Shown: in pieces, positions 13,240 to 24,923 of the stretch
Position numbering within the stretch: position 1 is the first letter of the stretch
How the letters are laid out: every line of letters begins with the position of its first letter
DNA from: Ziziphus jujuba
Lineage: Eukaryota; Streptophyta; Magnoliopsida; Rosales; Rhamnaceae
DNA: 64,000 bases
Direction: 5' to 3'
Assembly (NCBI RefSeq): GCF_031755915.1
Contig: NC_083383.1
Coordinates: 25,460,501 to 25,524,500, forward strand
Program-made: the position numbers and the translations under genes
The notes under the pieces: model-generated
The model's database searches: none
The model's input: only the letters and a program-made list of their open reading frames with translations
What the model was told of the DNA's origin: nothing

Positions 13240-13964
13240 ACTGATGTTGCTTATCCTTGCTCCACTACAGAGTCAAGCACAGGCCTTATTTGGATGCCTA
13301 TAATACACCAAAAAGATTACTTTTGCTTCTACACAAATAATATAAATAATCATAACTATAAATATGTGTTTAATGTCCTAAAATTTGTCACCAGTTGCCT
13401 AACTATGCAGCAAAGCCCAATGGCCTGTAGCCTTAAAATTGGGGTTTTTCTACTTTTATTCAATTTCATGAAAAATTAAACATTCTTTTAGTTTCCCTTA
13501 ATCGCTAATAACCTATATGCATTGAAAATTATCTTGGGAGCCTTCTAGATAAAGTCCAATCACATAGTATTACAAAATTTTGCTCAAAACTGGTGAAATT
13601 TTAAATACCCAACCATAATTGACAATTACAAAACAAATGAAAGCTTAAAAGATAAATATTAAAAATACTTAGCTCAAATTAGCTTATCTCGCAGGCAGTG
13701 GTTGGATTTTCGTCAGAAAACCACGACCAAAGTTCAAGTCTTTGTATCACTAAAATGACAAGGAACTGAGCTAAATGGAATTCAAAATTGAGTTGGCTAG
13801 AGTTGGACGAAATCTAGTAAGATCACCAAAGAACAGAAATTGTCGCTGTCAGCTTTGAAAGGAAAATCTTAGTGTGTCTCAATGGCGGCTTAGCTTGAAT
13901 ATTTGGAGTCCCAGAAACTTCATGGGTAACAAGGGGGTCGGGCGTGTGTAGGTGGTTTTGGCCC

Positions 13965-14009
<45 letters not shown>

Positions 14010-14610
14010 GGGAGGGAGAGAGAGAGAGAGGCTCCGGCTGTTGGGGGAGGAGAAGAGAGAGAAAAAGAAAGAGAAAGGAAAGAAAAAGAAAAAGAAAAAG
14101 AGTTTGGACACATGGTACCTATGGATTAGTGACATATGGCACCCATAAGGGATATATTCAAACATCCATTCACATATTTTTTGATAAAAACTACTTGAAG
14201 ACCAATATCAATAAAACTATTTTAAAATTTTACAAAGCTATAAGTTTCTAATCGTAGCTTTAAATTGAGCGCAATACTAGTTTACAGATTCATATTAATG
14301 GATACTACATAATGATATGCTGGTCCATATCGAACATTGATTGAGTAAAAAGTCAACCTTGATCTCATTTAGTCAATCCAAATCAAACATTATTCTAACC
14401 ATAACTCCATTATCCTAGCTGAGAATTAGTTGTACCATTGGCTATGGACTTGCAGTGATGTATTATTTATAATGATTTGCTGGTCAAAAAGAAACTCTAG
14501 CTATGCCAAAAAGGCAATGTAAGACCCACTCGATTAATCCCCATCAATTTTGGTTAAATCTGATCAAAAAATTCAATTTGGGAGTATTTTCTTAGGTCAA
14601 GCTTGGATTA
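13240..14610 (-). repeat. Decayed partial LTR of the minus-strand Ty3 family
   Basis: The segment near 13250 (TTATCCTTGCTCC) resembles 6810-6840 of the old LTR. The segment near 14545-14600 resembles the LTR start near 7980-8025. Phrases on the scheme of TTGGTCAAA and CATATCGA follow in the same order. It carries a GA microsatellite and looks internally duplicated near 14280-14530. Confidence 0.5.
13966..14101. repeat. GA microsatellite and purine tract
   Basis: GA repeats run over 13966-14031, with an impure GAAA-type purine tract over 14049-14101. The long arginine/glutamate and serine/leucine frames here are by-products of the repeat. Confidence 0.95.
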
Positions 14611-15180
14611 GATCCAATTTTAACCAAATCCAATTCAATTTCCAATGTTTTATTTTTGATAATTTGCGCAAAAACTTTATTATATTTAAACATCTGTTTT
14701 AATAAATGTGTAGATCATAAATAAATAAAGTACTAATTAAATAACATATCAATGATAACATGCATTAAAAAAAAAAAAAAAGTACATAACTTTTTGATTC
14801 AATGTATTAGAAACAAAAACATGTGCTACAACACCAAGGATTTTGTTTCATAAGACAAACTAATAATATGAAAAAGTGTTCAAATGGGATAATCATAGAC
14901 AGCCAACTATTGCATCCAAACTTTACCATGATATGAATTCAAGCTAAAAAAAACTCATATACCTAATTAATTTTTATCATTTTATATACTTACTGGGTTG
15001 TATATGTTTTGATTTTATAACATTAAATTCAATAACCAACCTAGTCCATTATAATTGGATTAGTTCGATAAAATTGCATTGGATTAGATTGAATAGGTTA
15101 TAATTTTGTAGATTTCTAATAGGCATTCACTTTAAAACAATTTTATGGGTCTTATTAGAATGAATGCTTTATTCAAAATA
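14611..15180. other. AT-rich spacer, nothing seen
   Basis: No gene or clear repeat was recognised between the decayed LTR and the foldback element. Confidence 0.45.
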
Positions 15181-17195
15181 AAAAGATAATTATACTTTAA
15201 TATCTTCTAAAATCACTGAATTTTATTTTGGATCTTTAAAATTAATTTTCTCACATTGATATCTTTTATTTTTAAATTGTTTACAAATTAGTTTGATTCG
15301 ATTAAAAATTGACAGAAAGCATTAAATTGGAATCATGTGCAGTGCATATGATCTCCGACTCTTATTTTTTTAAATTTATTTTTTATATTTGACTATTTAA
15401 AAATGCAAAAATATACCAAATGTTCAAAAAAAATTTAAAGTTCAAAAAAGTGCCAGATGGTAAAAAACAATTTCCAAGGGCATGATAAAAAATACTAGAT
15501 GTTCAGAAAAAATTTTGAAAGCCCATAAAAATATCATATGATTAAAGAAAATTCTAAGAGTCAAAAAAAATCCTAGATGGTCGAGGAAAAAAAAAATTTC
15601 TAAGAGCCCAAAACAAAAATACTAGATGTTCGAAAAAATGAGCTAAAAAATAATACCAAATGTTAAAAGAAATTATGAGCACCCAAAAAAATACCGAATG
15701 GTTAAAAATTTCTGAATGCCTAAAAAAAAATTATATGGTAAAAATATTCTGAGAGCTTAAAAAAATATAAAATATTCAAAAAATTCCGTGAGCTTGAAAA
15801 AATGCCTGATGGTCAAAAATATTTTGAATGCCCAAAAAAAAAAAAAAAAAATCGTTCTAAGTGCTTGGAACTTTTTTCTACTATATGTTATTTTGTTGGA
15901 CACTTGAAATTTTTTCAACGATATACTGTTTTTTTCAAGCACTTGTAATATTTTTTACCATATGGTATTTTTATTATGCTCCCAAAAGTTGCTTTATCAT
16001 CTAGTGTTCTTTTTTTTTTTTTTTTTTTTTTGAACCTTTAAGATTTTTTCTAATATCTGGTTTTTTATTTTTTTTAAGGCTCCAATTTTTTTTTAAATAT
16101 TGGGTAATTTTTTTTGAGAACTCATAATTTCTTTTTAATTATTTAGTATTTTTTTAGACTCTCAAAATTGTTTGAATATTTGGTACTTTTATTAGACTAT
16201 CAGAATTTTTTTAACGTTTGGTATTTTTTATCATGCTATTAAATTTTTTGTTTGCAATTTTGTATTTTCTGGGCTCTCAGATTTTTTTTTTTTTTGAACA
16301 TATGATATTTTTTTTGTGGCTTTTGGAATTTTTTTTTTTTTTAGCATCTGATTTTTTTGGTCTTTTAGATTTTTTTTTTTTTAGCATCTGATATTTTTTT
16401 TTGGGACTATTGGGATTTTATTTTTGAATATCTGGTATTCTTTTAAGGCACTCAAATTATTTTTAATGATCTAGTTTTTTTTTGGGCTTTGGAAATTGTT
16501 TGAACATCTAATAATTTTATTAGGCTTTCAGAATTTTTTTGAATATCTGATTTTTTTTTTTTTTATCATGCTTTCGGAACTTTTTTTTGACCAGCTGGTT
16601 TTTTTGGGCTCACACATATTTTTTGAACAACTGGTATGTTTTTGCAGCTATAAAAACTTTTTTTTGTTATCTAGTATTTTTATCACGTTTTCAAAATTTT
16701 TTTTAGCATTTGTTTTTTTCCGAATCCTTAGATTTTGTTAAATATCTAGTATTTTTTAAGACTCTTAGAAACTTTTATGAATATTAGGAATTTTTTTCAA
16801 ACACTCAGAATTTTGTTTAACAATCTAGAATTGTTTTTGGGCTTTGAAATTTTTTTTTTTTGAATATTTGGTATTTTTTATTGTGTTTTGGAATTTTTTT
16901 TACTGTCTAGTGTTTTTTTACACTGTTAGATTTTTTTTAGCATCTAACTGTCTTTTCAAAGCTCCCAAATTTCTTAAAAAAAAATTATGCTTGAAAATGT
17001 CAAAATTAAATTAAAAAAATTAGATTTGAATGTCACATGCTCCACAAATGATCCCAATTTAACAGTTTCTGTCAATTTTAATGAAATTAAATAAATTTTA
17101 AAAATAAAAGATATAAATATGAAAAAATTGATTTTAGAGATACAAAACAAAATTCAATAATTTTAATAAATATTAAAGTGTAATCCTTCCAACTA
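15181..17195. mobile_element. Foldback-type DNA element with inverted arrays of about 40-bp repeats
   Basis: The ends are long inverted repeats of roughly 200 bp. The left end (TTATACTTTAATATC near 15190) matches the complement of the right end near 17180, and both carry AAAATTGACAGAAA. Inside, degenerate units of about 40 bp with runs of T (GAACATCTGGTATTTTT plus CTCTCAGAATTTTT) fill about 15860-16980. The same units lie in the opposite orientation at about 15400-15855. No transposase ORF is present. The terminal phrase resembles Mutator-like terminal inverted repeats in plants (family knowledge). The exact ends and the target duplication were not settled. Confidence 0.65.
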
Positions 17196-17627
17196 GAATA
17201 GTTGCTGCCAATCATCTCAACTGCACCTGAATCCCTTCAAGAGAAATTAATGGAATTTTAAGTCAGCCCCAAACTCCCAGAAAGATTCTATTTTCAAATA
17301 CACTTCTGGTTTTGACAATCTACGATTCAACGCAGCCTTTCCTTGGGCGCATCAATTTTTGCCATCGGCGTTACATTAATCCAAGTTTTATTTATTTATT
17401 TCTTCAAAATTATTGTTTACGTGGATAAAATTGAAATCCTTCCAATTCAATATATATATATATATATATATTTTTTCTTTTGGGGAAATATAATTGTCAA
17501 TTGTTCGATTTCCATATGATATAAATATTAATAAATTTTATTTAACTAAAAATCTATAGAGAAAAAATATTATCCATAACACTACATATCAATTAGATTA
17601 TAAGATATCCAATCATTGGTAATGTTA
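17196..17627. other. AT-rich spacer
   Basis: It contains a TA microsatellite at about 17449-17470. No gene or other repeat was recognised. Confidence 0.45.
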
Positions 17628-17967
17628 TAGCCCCATTTGATATAATTGATGAAACTAGAGTTTTAGTTTGTAAAATTTTGTATAATAGATCTTTAAAAAA
17701 AAAAAATTATTAAAAAATTAATAAATATTTAATTGTAAATAAAAAAATACATTAAATGCTTATTAAGTTGCATTAAATACTTATTAAGTTTTCATAAAAA
17801 TTAAAAAAAAAACTTTTATAGAAAAGTATGAAAAAGCTAATTTTATTTTTCAACAAATGTTTGTTAACTATTACCAAATATTTTTATTTTTATTTTTTAA
17901 CAAAATAAACTTTTAATTTTTAAGTAAAGCTTTTGATTAAAAAAAAAAATGCCAAATAGGCACTAGT
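17628..17967. mobile_element. MITE-like element, possibly hAT type
   Basis: The left end TAGCCCCATTTGATA and the complement of the right end, TAGTGCCTATTTGGCA, form an imperfect terminal inverted repeat. The interior is AT-rich without an ORF, about 340 bp. The end sequence resembles plant hAT MITEs. No target duplication was established. Confidence 0.45.
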
Positions 17968-18464
17968 TGATGATAAATGACATAAAGTACATAGATACAT
18001 ATATATGTATATTAGATTTTCTATGATATAGATATCCGTAAATTTTTATCATATGAATATTTTTAAATATGATGATTTTTAAAAAAACTATCATTAATAT
18101 TATTATATAAAAACAATAATTTTTTAAAAATCATCACATGTAATAAAAAAACACAAATATCCACATGATAAAATAATACGAAATCCACATCATAAAATTT
18201 TTATATATATTATAGGATTTCTTTATCATGTTTTATTACTTATTACTTCTTCTTCTCGTACACATTTTTTTTTTAATTCTTAGTTTATTTTATTTTTATA
18301 TATTTTCATATGTTCTATGTATCTCATACGCGAATCTGATATTAGCACAGCGTGAATAGAATGACATCATACAATGGCTCAACCATTTCTTTATAAGTTA
18401 GGCTGTTGACTACTTACAAAGGCAGACTACTCTCGCATGCTACAAGTTGACCTAGTCTACCATC
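17968..18464. other. AT-rich spacer, nothing seen
   Basis: No gene or clear repeat was recognised. Confidence 0.4.
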
Positions 18465-19192
18465 TTAGAGCCTCTTTAATGACATACCGACAGCCTTGCC
18501 AAATTAGAGCACCAAGCTGTAAATTTTGCTAATGTTATTTTTTATGTAGAATTTGACACCAAATTTATTATTGATTAAATTTGATATTGTGCCCGGTTAT
18601 GATAAAGTTTGTACAATTTATGTTATTTATTTGCGTGATTTTTCTTTTTCTTTTTATTTTTTTACTTTGTACAAATAAAATTAAAATGAGACCCATTAGC
18701 AATTTTTGGAGTTCTCTCCATCCCATATTAATTTCCATACAATTTTTCATACTATAGAGCACATCCCCCATATTACCAACTGTAGCACTCCCCTAGAACA
18801 GAGCACATTCCTACCCTCTGCCACAGCGCATTCAAAATTGGGATTATACTCTAGTCTTAGAAAGCCAATGGTAAAAGATTATGTCTCATATTGTATGCCT
18901 ACTTTAAAAGCCAACGACAATGATAATAGGTTAATTATAAATTTTGAAAAACAACCGTAATAATATAAATAAATATTTTATAAATTTCAACTTCTATACA
19001 AATAGGATTTATCATGATTGATTAAATAAAATTTATAATTTGGTATGCTAATTTTTAGCATACACTATTAAAGAGAGAATACTAAAATTTGATATTAATT
19101 ATTGCCATTTAGAAAGTTCATGCCAATACTAAATTTTTATTAAAAAAATCAAATGCTAAAATGACCTCGGTCATTGAAGATACTCCTATATA
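18465..19192. mobile_element. Possible non-autonomous DNA element
   Basis: The left side (AGAGCCTCTTTAATGACAT, then TTTGACACCAAATT) and the complement of the right side (AGGAGTATCTTCAATGACC) resemble each other loosely. They also resemble the GAGCATCTTTAATG ends common in plant MITEs. The interior lacks a convincing gene. The reading as one element is tentative. Confidence 0.3.
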
Positions 19193-19989
19193 TCAATTTC
19201 AAATGAAATTTATCCCCCTATTCATAACAAATTTATTTAGAATTTATCAAGGACTAAATTAATTTTACTCGCAAATAAATTGGTTATATCAATATCAAAG
19301 TGGTTTAATGGCATATATAATTTGACTGGAGATAAAAATTTGTTTGAGATTTTGTAAGAGAATTTTTGTTTAAATCACCATTATATTTGTATATATTTAA
19401 CTTTTGCTCCAAAATTAAAAAAATTTATAATAATTATAGATTTTGAGATCATCACCTTCTTTATTAATTTGTTTTTAAATCATTTTAAGAAATAAAATTT
19501 AAAAATATAATTGTAGTTTGAATGGGTCATGTCACTTGGTTTTTAAAAAATTTACTATTTTACTATATTTATGTAGTAAACATATATATTTTTAAATCCT
19601 CAGTTATTAAAATAATACAAAAGCTAATAATAATATAGATCATGATAGTTTCAAAATAATATAAACACTAATAACAGTATAAGTTATGAATGTTTTTCAC
19701 CACGATCTGATAGGAGAACGATTCCTATAATAATACTTAATTCTATAACTAATGTATAACAGTCCCTTTAAGCATAGCCAAGTGGCATTCATTTAAAAGA
19801 AAAAAAAATTACAATCAATGGCAAGGAAGACGCTATTTTCTATAATAAAAAGTCAGATTGTTCAAATCCCTCGTCTCAAATGTATACTAACAATAATAAT
19901 AATAATAATAACAAATAAAAGTAAACTTTTGAAACTTATTTTTTATCCTATTTAATAATAAAGCTTCTATGCATGTTTAAATTTTAACT
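19193..19989. other. AT-rich spacer, nothing seen
   Basis: No gene was recognised. A short ATA-type repeat lies at about 19890-19912. Confidence 0.4.
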
Positions 19990-21435
19990 TTAATAAAGAT
20001 AAAATCTCTATTTTCATATATCGGAAAAACTGTGGGATCCCCACGTTTCATTAAGAAATAAAGAAAAACTTGCATCAAATAAAATAAAAAATAAAAGATC
20101 CCCAAGGACATTTGAGCAACCCTAGGCAAAACTTAAGATTCAACTTCTAAATGGAAATAAGATTGCTTAAAAAAGCCATTAAACTAAAGAACTATATCCT
20201 CAAGCTTGAGATAACTACGAGAGATAACTACTACAAAGAAGACCCAGGCCAAGATAAATAAATAAATAAGTTCACATGGTTTGGAAGCAAGCACAAATTG
20301 TCCCCAAAGTAGAAGCAATTGATGCACAAGCACCACATATCAGGAGCATCATCTTCAAGCCAAAAAGACTAGCGCCCAACTCTTCCAATCATTCAACAAC
20401 GATATAAACTTTTGTATCATGCTCAGAAGCATGGAAATGAGAACAGTCACCCAACCTTGCACTCCCCAACCTTGCACCCCATTCTTGAAGAGTGAACTCC
20501 CAAACAGATCATATGCTATCCCGAAGAGCAACACCCAACACGGGCTTGAAGTAAAAAAAAGCCCCATAAATCAAAGTTGGAGCACTATTAGAAACGACAA
20601 AAACCAATTATATTCTGGTGAGCTAAACTAGTCCAAAGGATCAATAATAGCCAAGTGTCAACCACTTAAAACGCAGCATCACACACGTCTGCCACACAAA
20701 TAGAATTTCTCAGCCGCCGTAATCCGTTAAGCCACCCAAAACCACACTATACACACAGAAAATCCGTCCTAGGGACGTTATGTTCTTAAGATCTACGACT
20801 TACCTTCCAAAATAGAAGTACCATCGCAAAATCTGCAAGAGCAAAGAGAACAGCCGCAACCCACCTTCTTCTATGTAAGGGATGCCAAGACCGAACGACT
20901 CCATAAGCAAAACGTTTGCCGCCGACATTCGTTGCAACATGCATCACCGACTTGACGCCAAAAAACACCAGCAACAAGGCGAATCAGATTGATCAGCAAA
21001 TCAACCAAAACACCATCCATGGAAAACAAAGGCCTTCTGTCCACCATTGATCATCAGTAGCGCTCTGTTCAAAACAGAGCCTGCAGCCAAATTCTTCACT
21101 GCAACACGCAGCGTCAAAAGCCGTTCAATGCCAACGTACACAATCAGATCTGCTAGTCAAATGAAAATCTGATCATCATCGCAGCGACCGAAAAAAAAAA
21201 AAAAAGAAAGGAAACAATAGAAAAAACAAAAGGTTTCGCTATTTATATAAGAAAAGATCAAATAATTTGTTTACATCGTCAAACAATGCACACGAACAAT
21301 CAGATTGCCTCGCTCCACCACAGCAAATGTAATGGGATTGAAAATCCAACCCAGAACAAAATGCCATCGATCAATCCTGCCCAGAACCAATAAAAGATGC
21401 CTACTGGATCAATCCTGCCCAGAACCAAATACCAA
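19990..21435. other. GC-richer block of unknown nature
   Basis: This block stands out from its AT-rich surroundings and interrupts the expected extent of the minus-strand LTR remnant next to it. It has short minus-strand frames (20567-20355 and 20977-20786) without known motifs. Two direct repeats are visible: CAACCTTGCAC near 20454 and 20469, and ATCAATCCTGCCCAGAACCAA near 21369 and 21409. It may be an inserted element fragment. No gene can be supported. Confidence 0.35.
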
Positions 21436-21439
21436 TTTT

Positions 21440-22347
21440 TTGAAATTCAACCTTCTATTTAATCCAAATTAACATCTAATTAAGCAAAATCAATTCCAAG
21501 TTGGTCCTGAATTGTTCAAACATAATCTAATTTTATTTAATATTAAATTAATTGATCCAAAAATGAAAATTTTATCAAATGACATCCAAAATTCATAAAT
21601 TATATATCAATGGAAAGTTTGTAGAATGGATGACAAAATGGTAAGCTCACTTTGGTCCAAAAATATTGATTGGCAGTTGAAAAATACAAGAAAAGTTTTG
21701 GCCAAATATGATATTGATGGATTTCTTAAATCGTGAAAAATTTTGATAGATGAAGGTTGAATTCGAGTTTAGAGGGTTCAAAATAGAAGGTATAGGCTAG
21801 GAATGAAATGATCAAAAAATGGATAAATCGTTCGAAAACTATGAACCACCATTGCAAGCGTTGAAGGTACGATCTCAGTGCATCTAGCAACTGCTAACTA
21901 TGGGATTTTGGTGGCTGCTTAGAAATTCCTTGGTTTTTCCAAGTCTTAGGTGCATATAGCAAAAATTGGCAAGAAAATTAAGGAAAAATGGCAAATCTGA
22001 TCAGCTGGTGGTTAAGTCTGTTCAAAATGGGTCTGTTGAGTTTTAAAGGGTTTTTGGGATAGTTTGGATATTTTTTGACTTGTTTCATGATGGGCACATT
22101 TTTCCATGTCTATATGCGCCTTTGGGTCGCTAATGAACAAAAACTTAGATTGGTTTGGAAATATATAAAAATATTGATAATCAAAATTTTCTAGAGGTAT
22201 AAATATTTAATCGTAATTCGGAATTTAGCATGTGCCAGCTTACAAACTCATTAAATAAGCTTTACGTTATGGTGTGCCGGTCAAACCAAAATCTTTGACC
22301 ATATAAAAGGTCAAAGTTTAAGCGTTTCTTTGGGATGGATTGTTATA
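21440..22347 (-). repeat. LTR remnant of the old nested Ty3 element
   Basis: On the minus strand the LTR starts TATAACAATCC at 22347. The following 900 bp align with 8031-7100 of the other old LTR, with shared phrases such as TATATCAATGGAAAG and TTGGTCCAAAA. It lies immediately 3' of a truncated gag-protease piece, so it is the 3' LTR of an element with an internal deletion. Confidence 0.7.
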
Positions 22348-22618
22348 ATCTACTACCTTTATAGAAATTTCATCTAAAAATTCATACATACCTATCATGA
22401 TATCGAGCATGGCCTAAGACTCTTGCTGGGTCATAACAAATACTCCACTTTGCCTGTTAAATATCCCCTTTAATCTCAACCTCCAGCTGTAGCTATGGAA
22501 TAGATCATCCTACAATCTGGCTTGCTTGTGCATTATATCCGCTGTAACCATCAACCAGCTGATGCTGAGCACCAGGTTTAAAGACTCTTGCCTCACTCTG
22601 TCCTAGACAAGGATAGTC
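22348..22618 (-). pseudogene. Gag-protease junction piece of the old nested element
   Basis: The minus strand reads FNRQSGVFVMTQQES, stop, AMLDIMIG near 22470-22380, the counterpart of [19 protein letters not shown] (residues 375-393) in the intact polyprotein. It is followed directly by the LTR, so the protease core and all of pol are missing. The plus-strand insertion at 22619 cuts it, and the sequence continues at 28935. Confidence 0.7.
22613..22618 (+). other. Target-site duplication ATAGTC (left)
   Basis: ATAGTC occurs here and again at 28935-28940, flanking the element at 22619-28934. Confidence 0.8.
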
Positions 22619-23755
22619 AATGATGTGATTCCGCTCGAGCCCGCTCAACCGATAACCCGCTGGGGTGCTGACTCAACATGGATGAAGACTAGGCCAATCA
22701 CAAGAGCTCAAATTAAGAGATTTAAGGACAACTTGGGAGTATTTATACAGGGGGTAATCAATCTCAACAGAGCTTGTCCATACTTGAAGATACAAAGCCT
22801 ATTCTAAGCATCCAAGTGGTGGAAGCCGATACGGACCCGGGTGACAGTTTTAGTACATTTTTGGAGTCCGGGAAGCATGAAATGGTTCCAATGCTTTATG
22901 GGTTCAATAAATATGCCTAAGAGGTCATGGAATCAAGTTAAAGAAGCCTCAAATGCAATCAAAAAGGGCTTGTACGGACAGCATCAACAATTTGGCTGAA
23001 TTTGCTGTATTGCTTGCTGGCTTTACTGTATTTTATTGTATTAGCCTTTTCTTATTTTTCCAAGCATGGGCAACGTGTGGGACTTCGTATTCAGCTTATT
23101 TGGCATCCTAAAAAGAATCTAGAAGCTGATTTGAAGCTCAAATAGGTCAAAGATTGATCAAAGTCAACTTGATCAAAAGGCTAGCATTTTTAGTTTCCTA
23201 ATTTGTTTTTACTTTTTGTTTTAGGAAACTACCATTACTTTTTGGCTTTTATTTATTTATTTTCTGGAAAAATAACTTTAGGAAGGTTTTTATTTTATTC
23301 TTTCCATTGTAAATTAATTAATTCCTAATTTAATATAAATGAATTAATTAATCAAACTTAGATTAGGAAAGGAAGTATAGTTTCGGCCAACTAGGTTTCT
23401 TTATGTGTGGTGGCCGATTTTCTTTATGTTCTAGGGTTTTATTTCATGGCTTTATAGCCTATTTAAAGACTTATTTTTCAATAAGAATACAACTTTGATT
23501 TGATTGAGAAAATACTTGTGAGATTAATTATCTCTTTGTTCTTTGAGAACACCTAAAACACCATTAGAGAATTGGTTGTTTTAGCTTGACTTATCAATAG
23601 GTTTTCCATCCCCTATTGTGGCGTCTACATTATACCAAGGTTTCTAACCACAGGTTGGTTAGGGGTTGAGGTCCATTCCATTAGAACTTGAACTTAATTG
23701 AGATCCGGGCTAATATAATACGGATTTAGGAGCAGGTCGTCCTAGGTTCGTATCA
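22619..23755 (+). repeat. 5' LTR of the non-autonomous element
   Basis: It starts AATGATGTG and ends GTTCGTATCA, 1137 bp, the same length as the 3' LTR. Its first 190 bp carry the same frame that serves as the C-terminal end of the mosaic ORF in the 3' LTR. Confidence 0.88.
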
Positions 23756-23757
23756 TT

Positions 23758-23770
23758 TAGTATCAGAGCT
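23758..23770 (+). other. Primer-binding site, initiator tRNA-Met type
   Basis: TAGTATCAGAGCT lies two bases after the 5' LTR and differs slightly from the usual TGGTATCAGAGC. Confidence 0.65.
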
Positions 23771-23771
23771 A

Positions 23772-24923
23772 AATTTTATTCAGGTTTGATCTATCTTTAT
23801 TTGCTTTATTTGTTTTTGTGTTATTCTGCAATTTTAACATTAGGTTAAGGTTGCATCTATCCCATACACGTTCAGCATCTCTTTCAAAAAAAAAAAAAAA
23901 AAAAACAAAAACTCATTCCTAGTTGAATTAGGTTTCCTTGTTTTACCATATCTTTGTTTCCTTGTTTGTTGGTTGATTTTTCATATTTGTTCTTGGTAAT
24001 TTTTGTTTTTGTGGATTTTTTCTTTGCTGTTTTAGTCTTAAATATTTGCATTCATACATTTAAACAAAAAAACAAAAAAAAAAAAACAGAAGGTGACTTG
24101 CGGCAACAACTTTAAAAAAAAAAAAAAAAAACTGCACTTTTGTTCTTGTCACGGGTTTGGTGATTATTAGGAGTTGGAATTGCAAGTTTGTTGTTTCTTC
24201 TTGCTACTGCAGTTGTGTTGATATTCAGTGAGTATTTTTTTTTTTTTTTAAAAAAGGAAAGAAGAAACCCGAATTAAAAAAAATAAATAAATAAAAATTC
24301 GGTTGGGTTAAATTTGGTGTTGGGAATTTCTTGTAGCTGCTGATTTGTTGGTCATCTTTTCAATATTTGGAGTTGTTGAAGATTATTATTGTTGCAGAGA
24401 AAAAAAATAAAAAATTGGATTAAAATTGCTAAAGGAATTGATACATAAAAGCTTGGATTACTAAGAACACAACCAACAATCATTCAATATTTTTGTTCTA
24501 CTTGATTCTTGTTGAATTTGACTTTCCTTTGCCATAATTTTATTCTTGGACTCATAAACTACTACCATCTGGTGCAGTTTTCAAAAATTCCAACGTTTTC
24601 CCATTATTTTATGTTTTCTTGTCTAGAAAGCTGAAAAATTAGGATTTGTTGGATTCTTTCGGTATTGCCTACTTTTTGCTACTGTTTTGTTGATAGGTTT
24701 AATTAAAACATACTTGTGATCTAATTGCTATATTTAAGTGTGTTTAACTAGAACTTTGAGATAATTCTTGGAGTGGAAAAAGGCAAGAGAGTACGAGCTT
24801 AAAAGAGGGTAAAAGCCGAAACAAGTGTGCAAACACGAGTGTCGAGTCCTTATTTGAGTGAAACACGTAAGGGAGTGAAATTGGAAAGGTCCTATTTTAT
24901 TTTTATTGCATTATTATACTAAC
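23772..24923 (+). other. 5' untranslated leader of the non-autonomous element
   Basis: About 1.15 kb between primer-binding site and first ATG, T- and A-rich with several homopolymer runs. No ORF was recognised. It probably contains packaging signals, but none can be named from sequence. Confidence 0.55.

Noticed and set aside
13823..14251. Open frames of about 60-99 codons rich in Arg/Glu or Ser/Leu
   Set aside because: They are translations of the GA microsatellite and adjacent purine tract.
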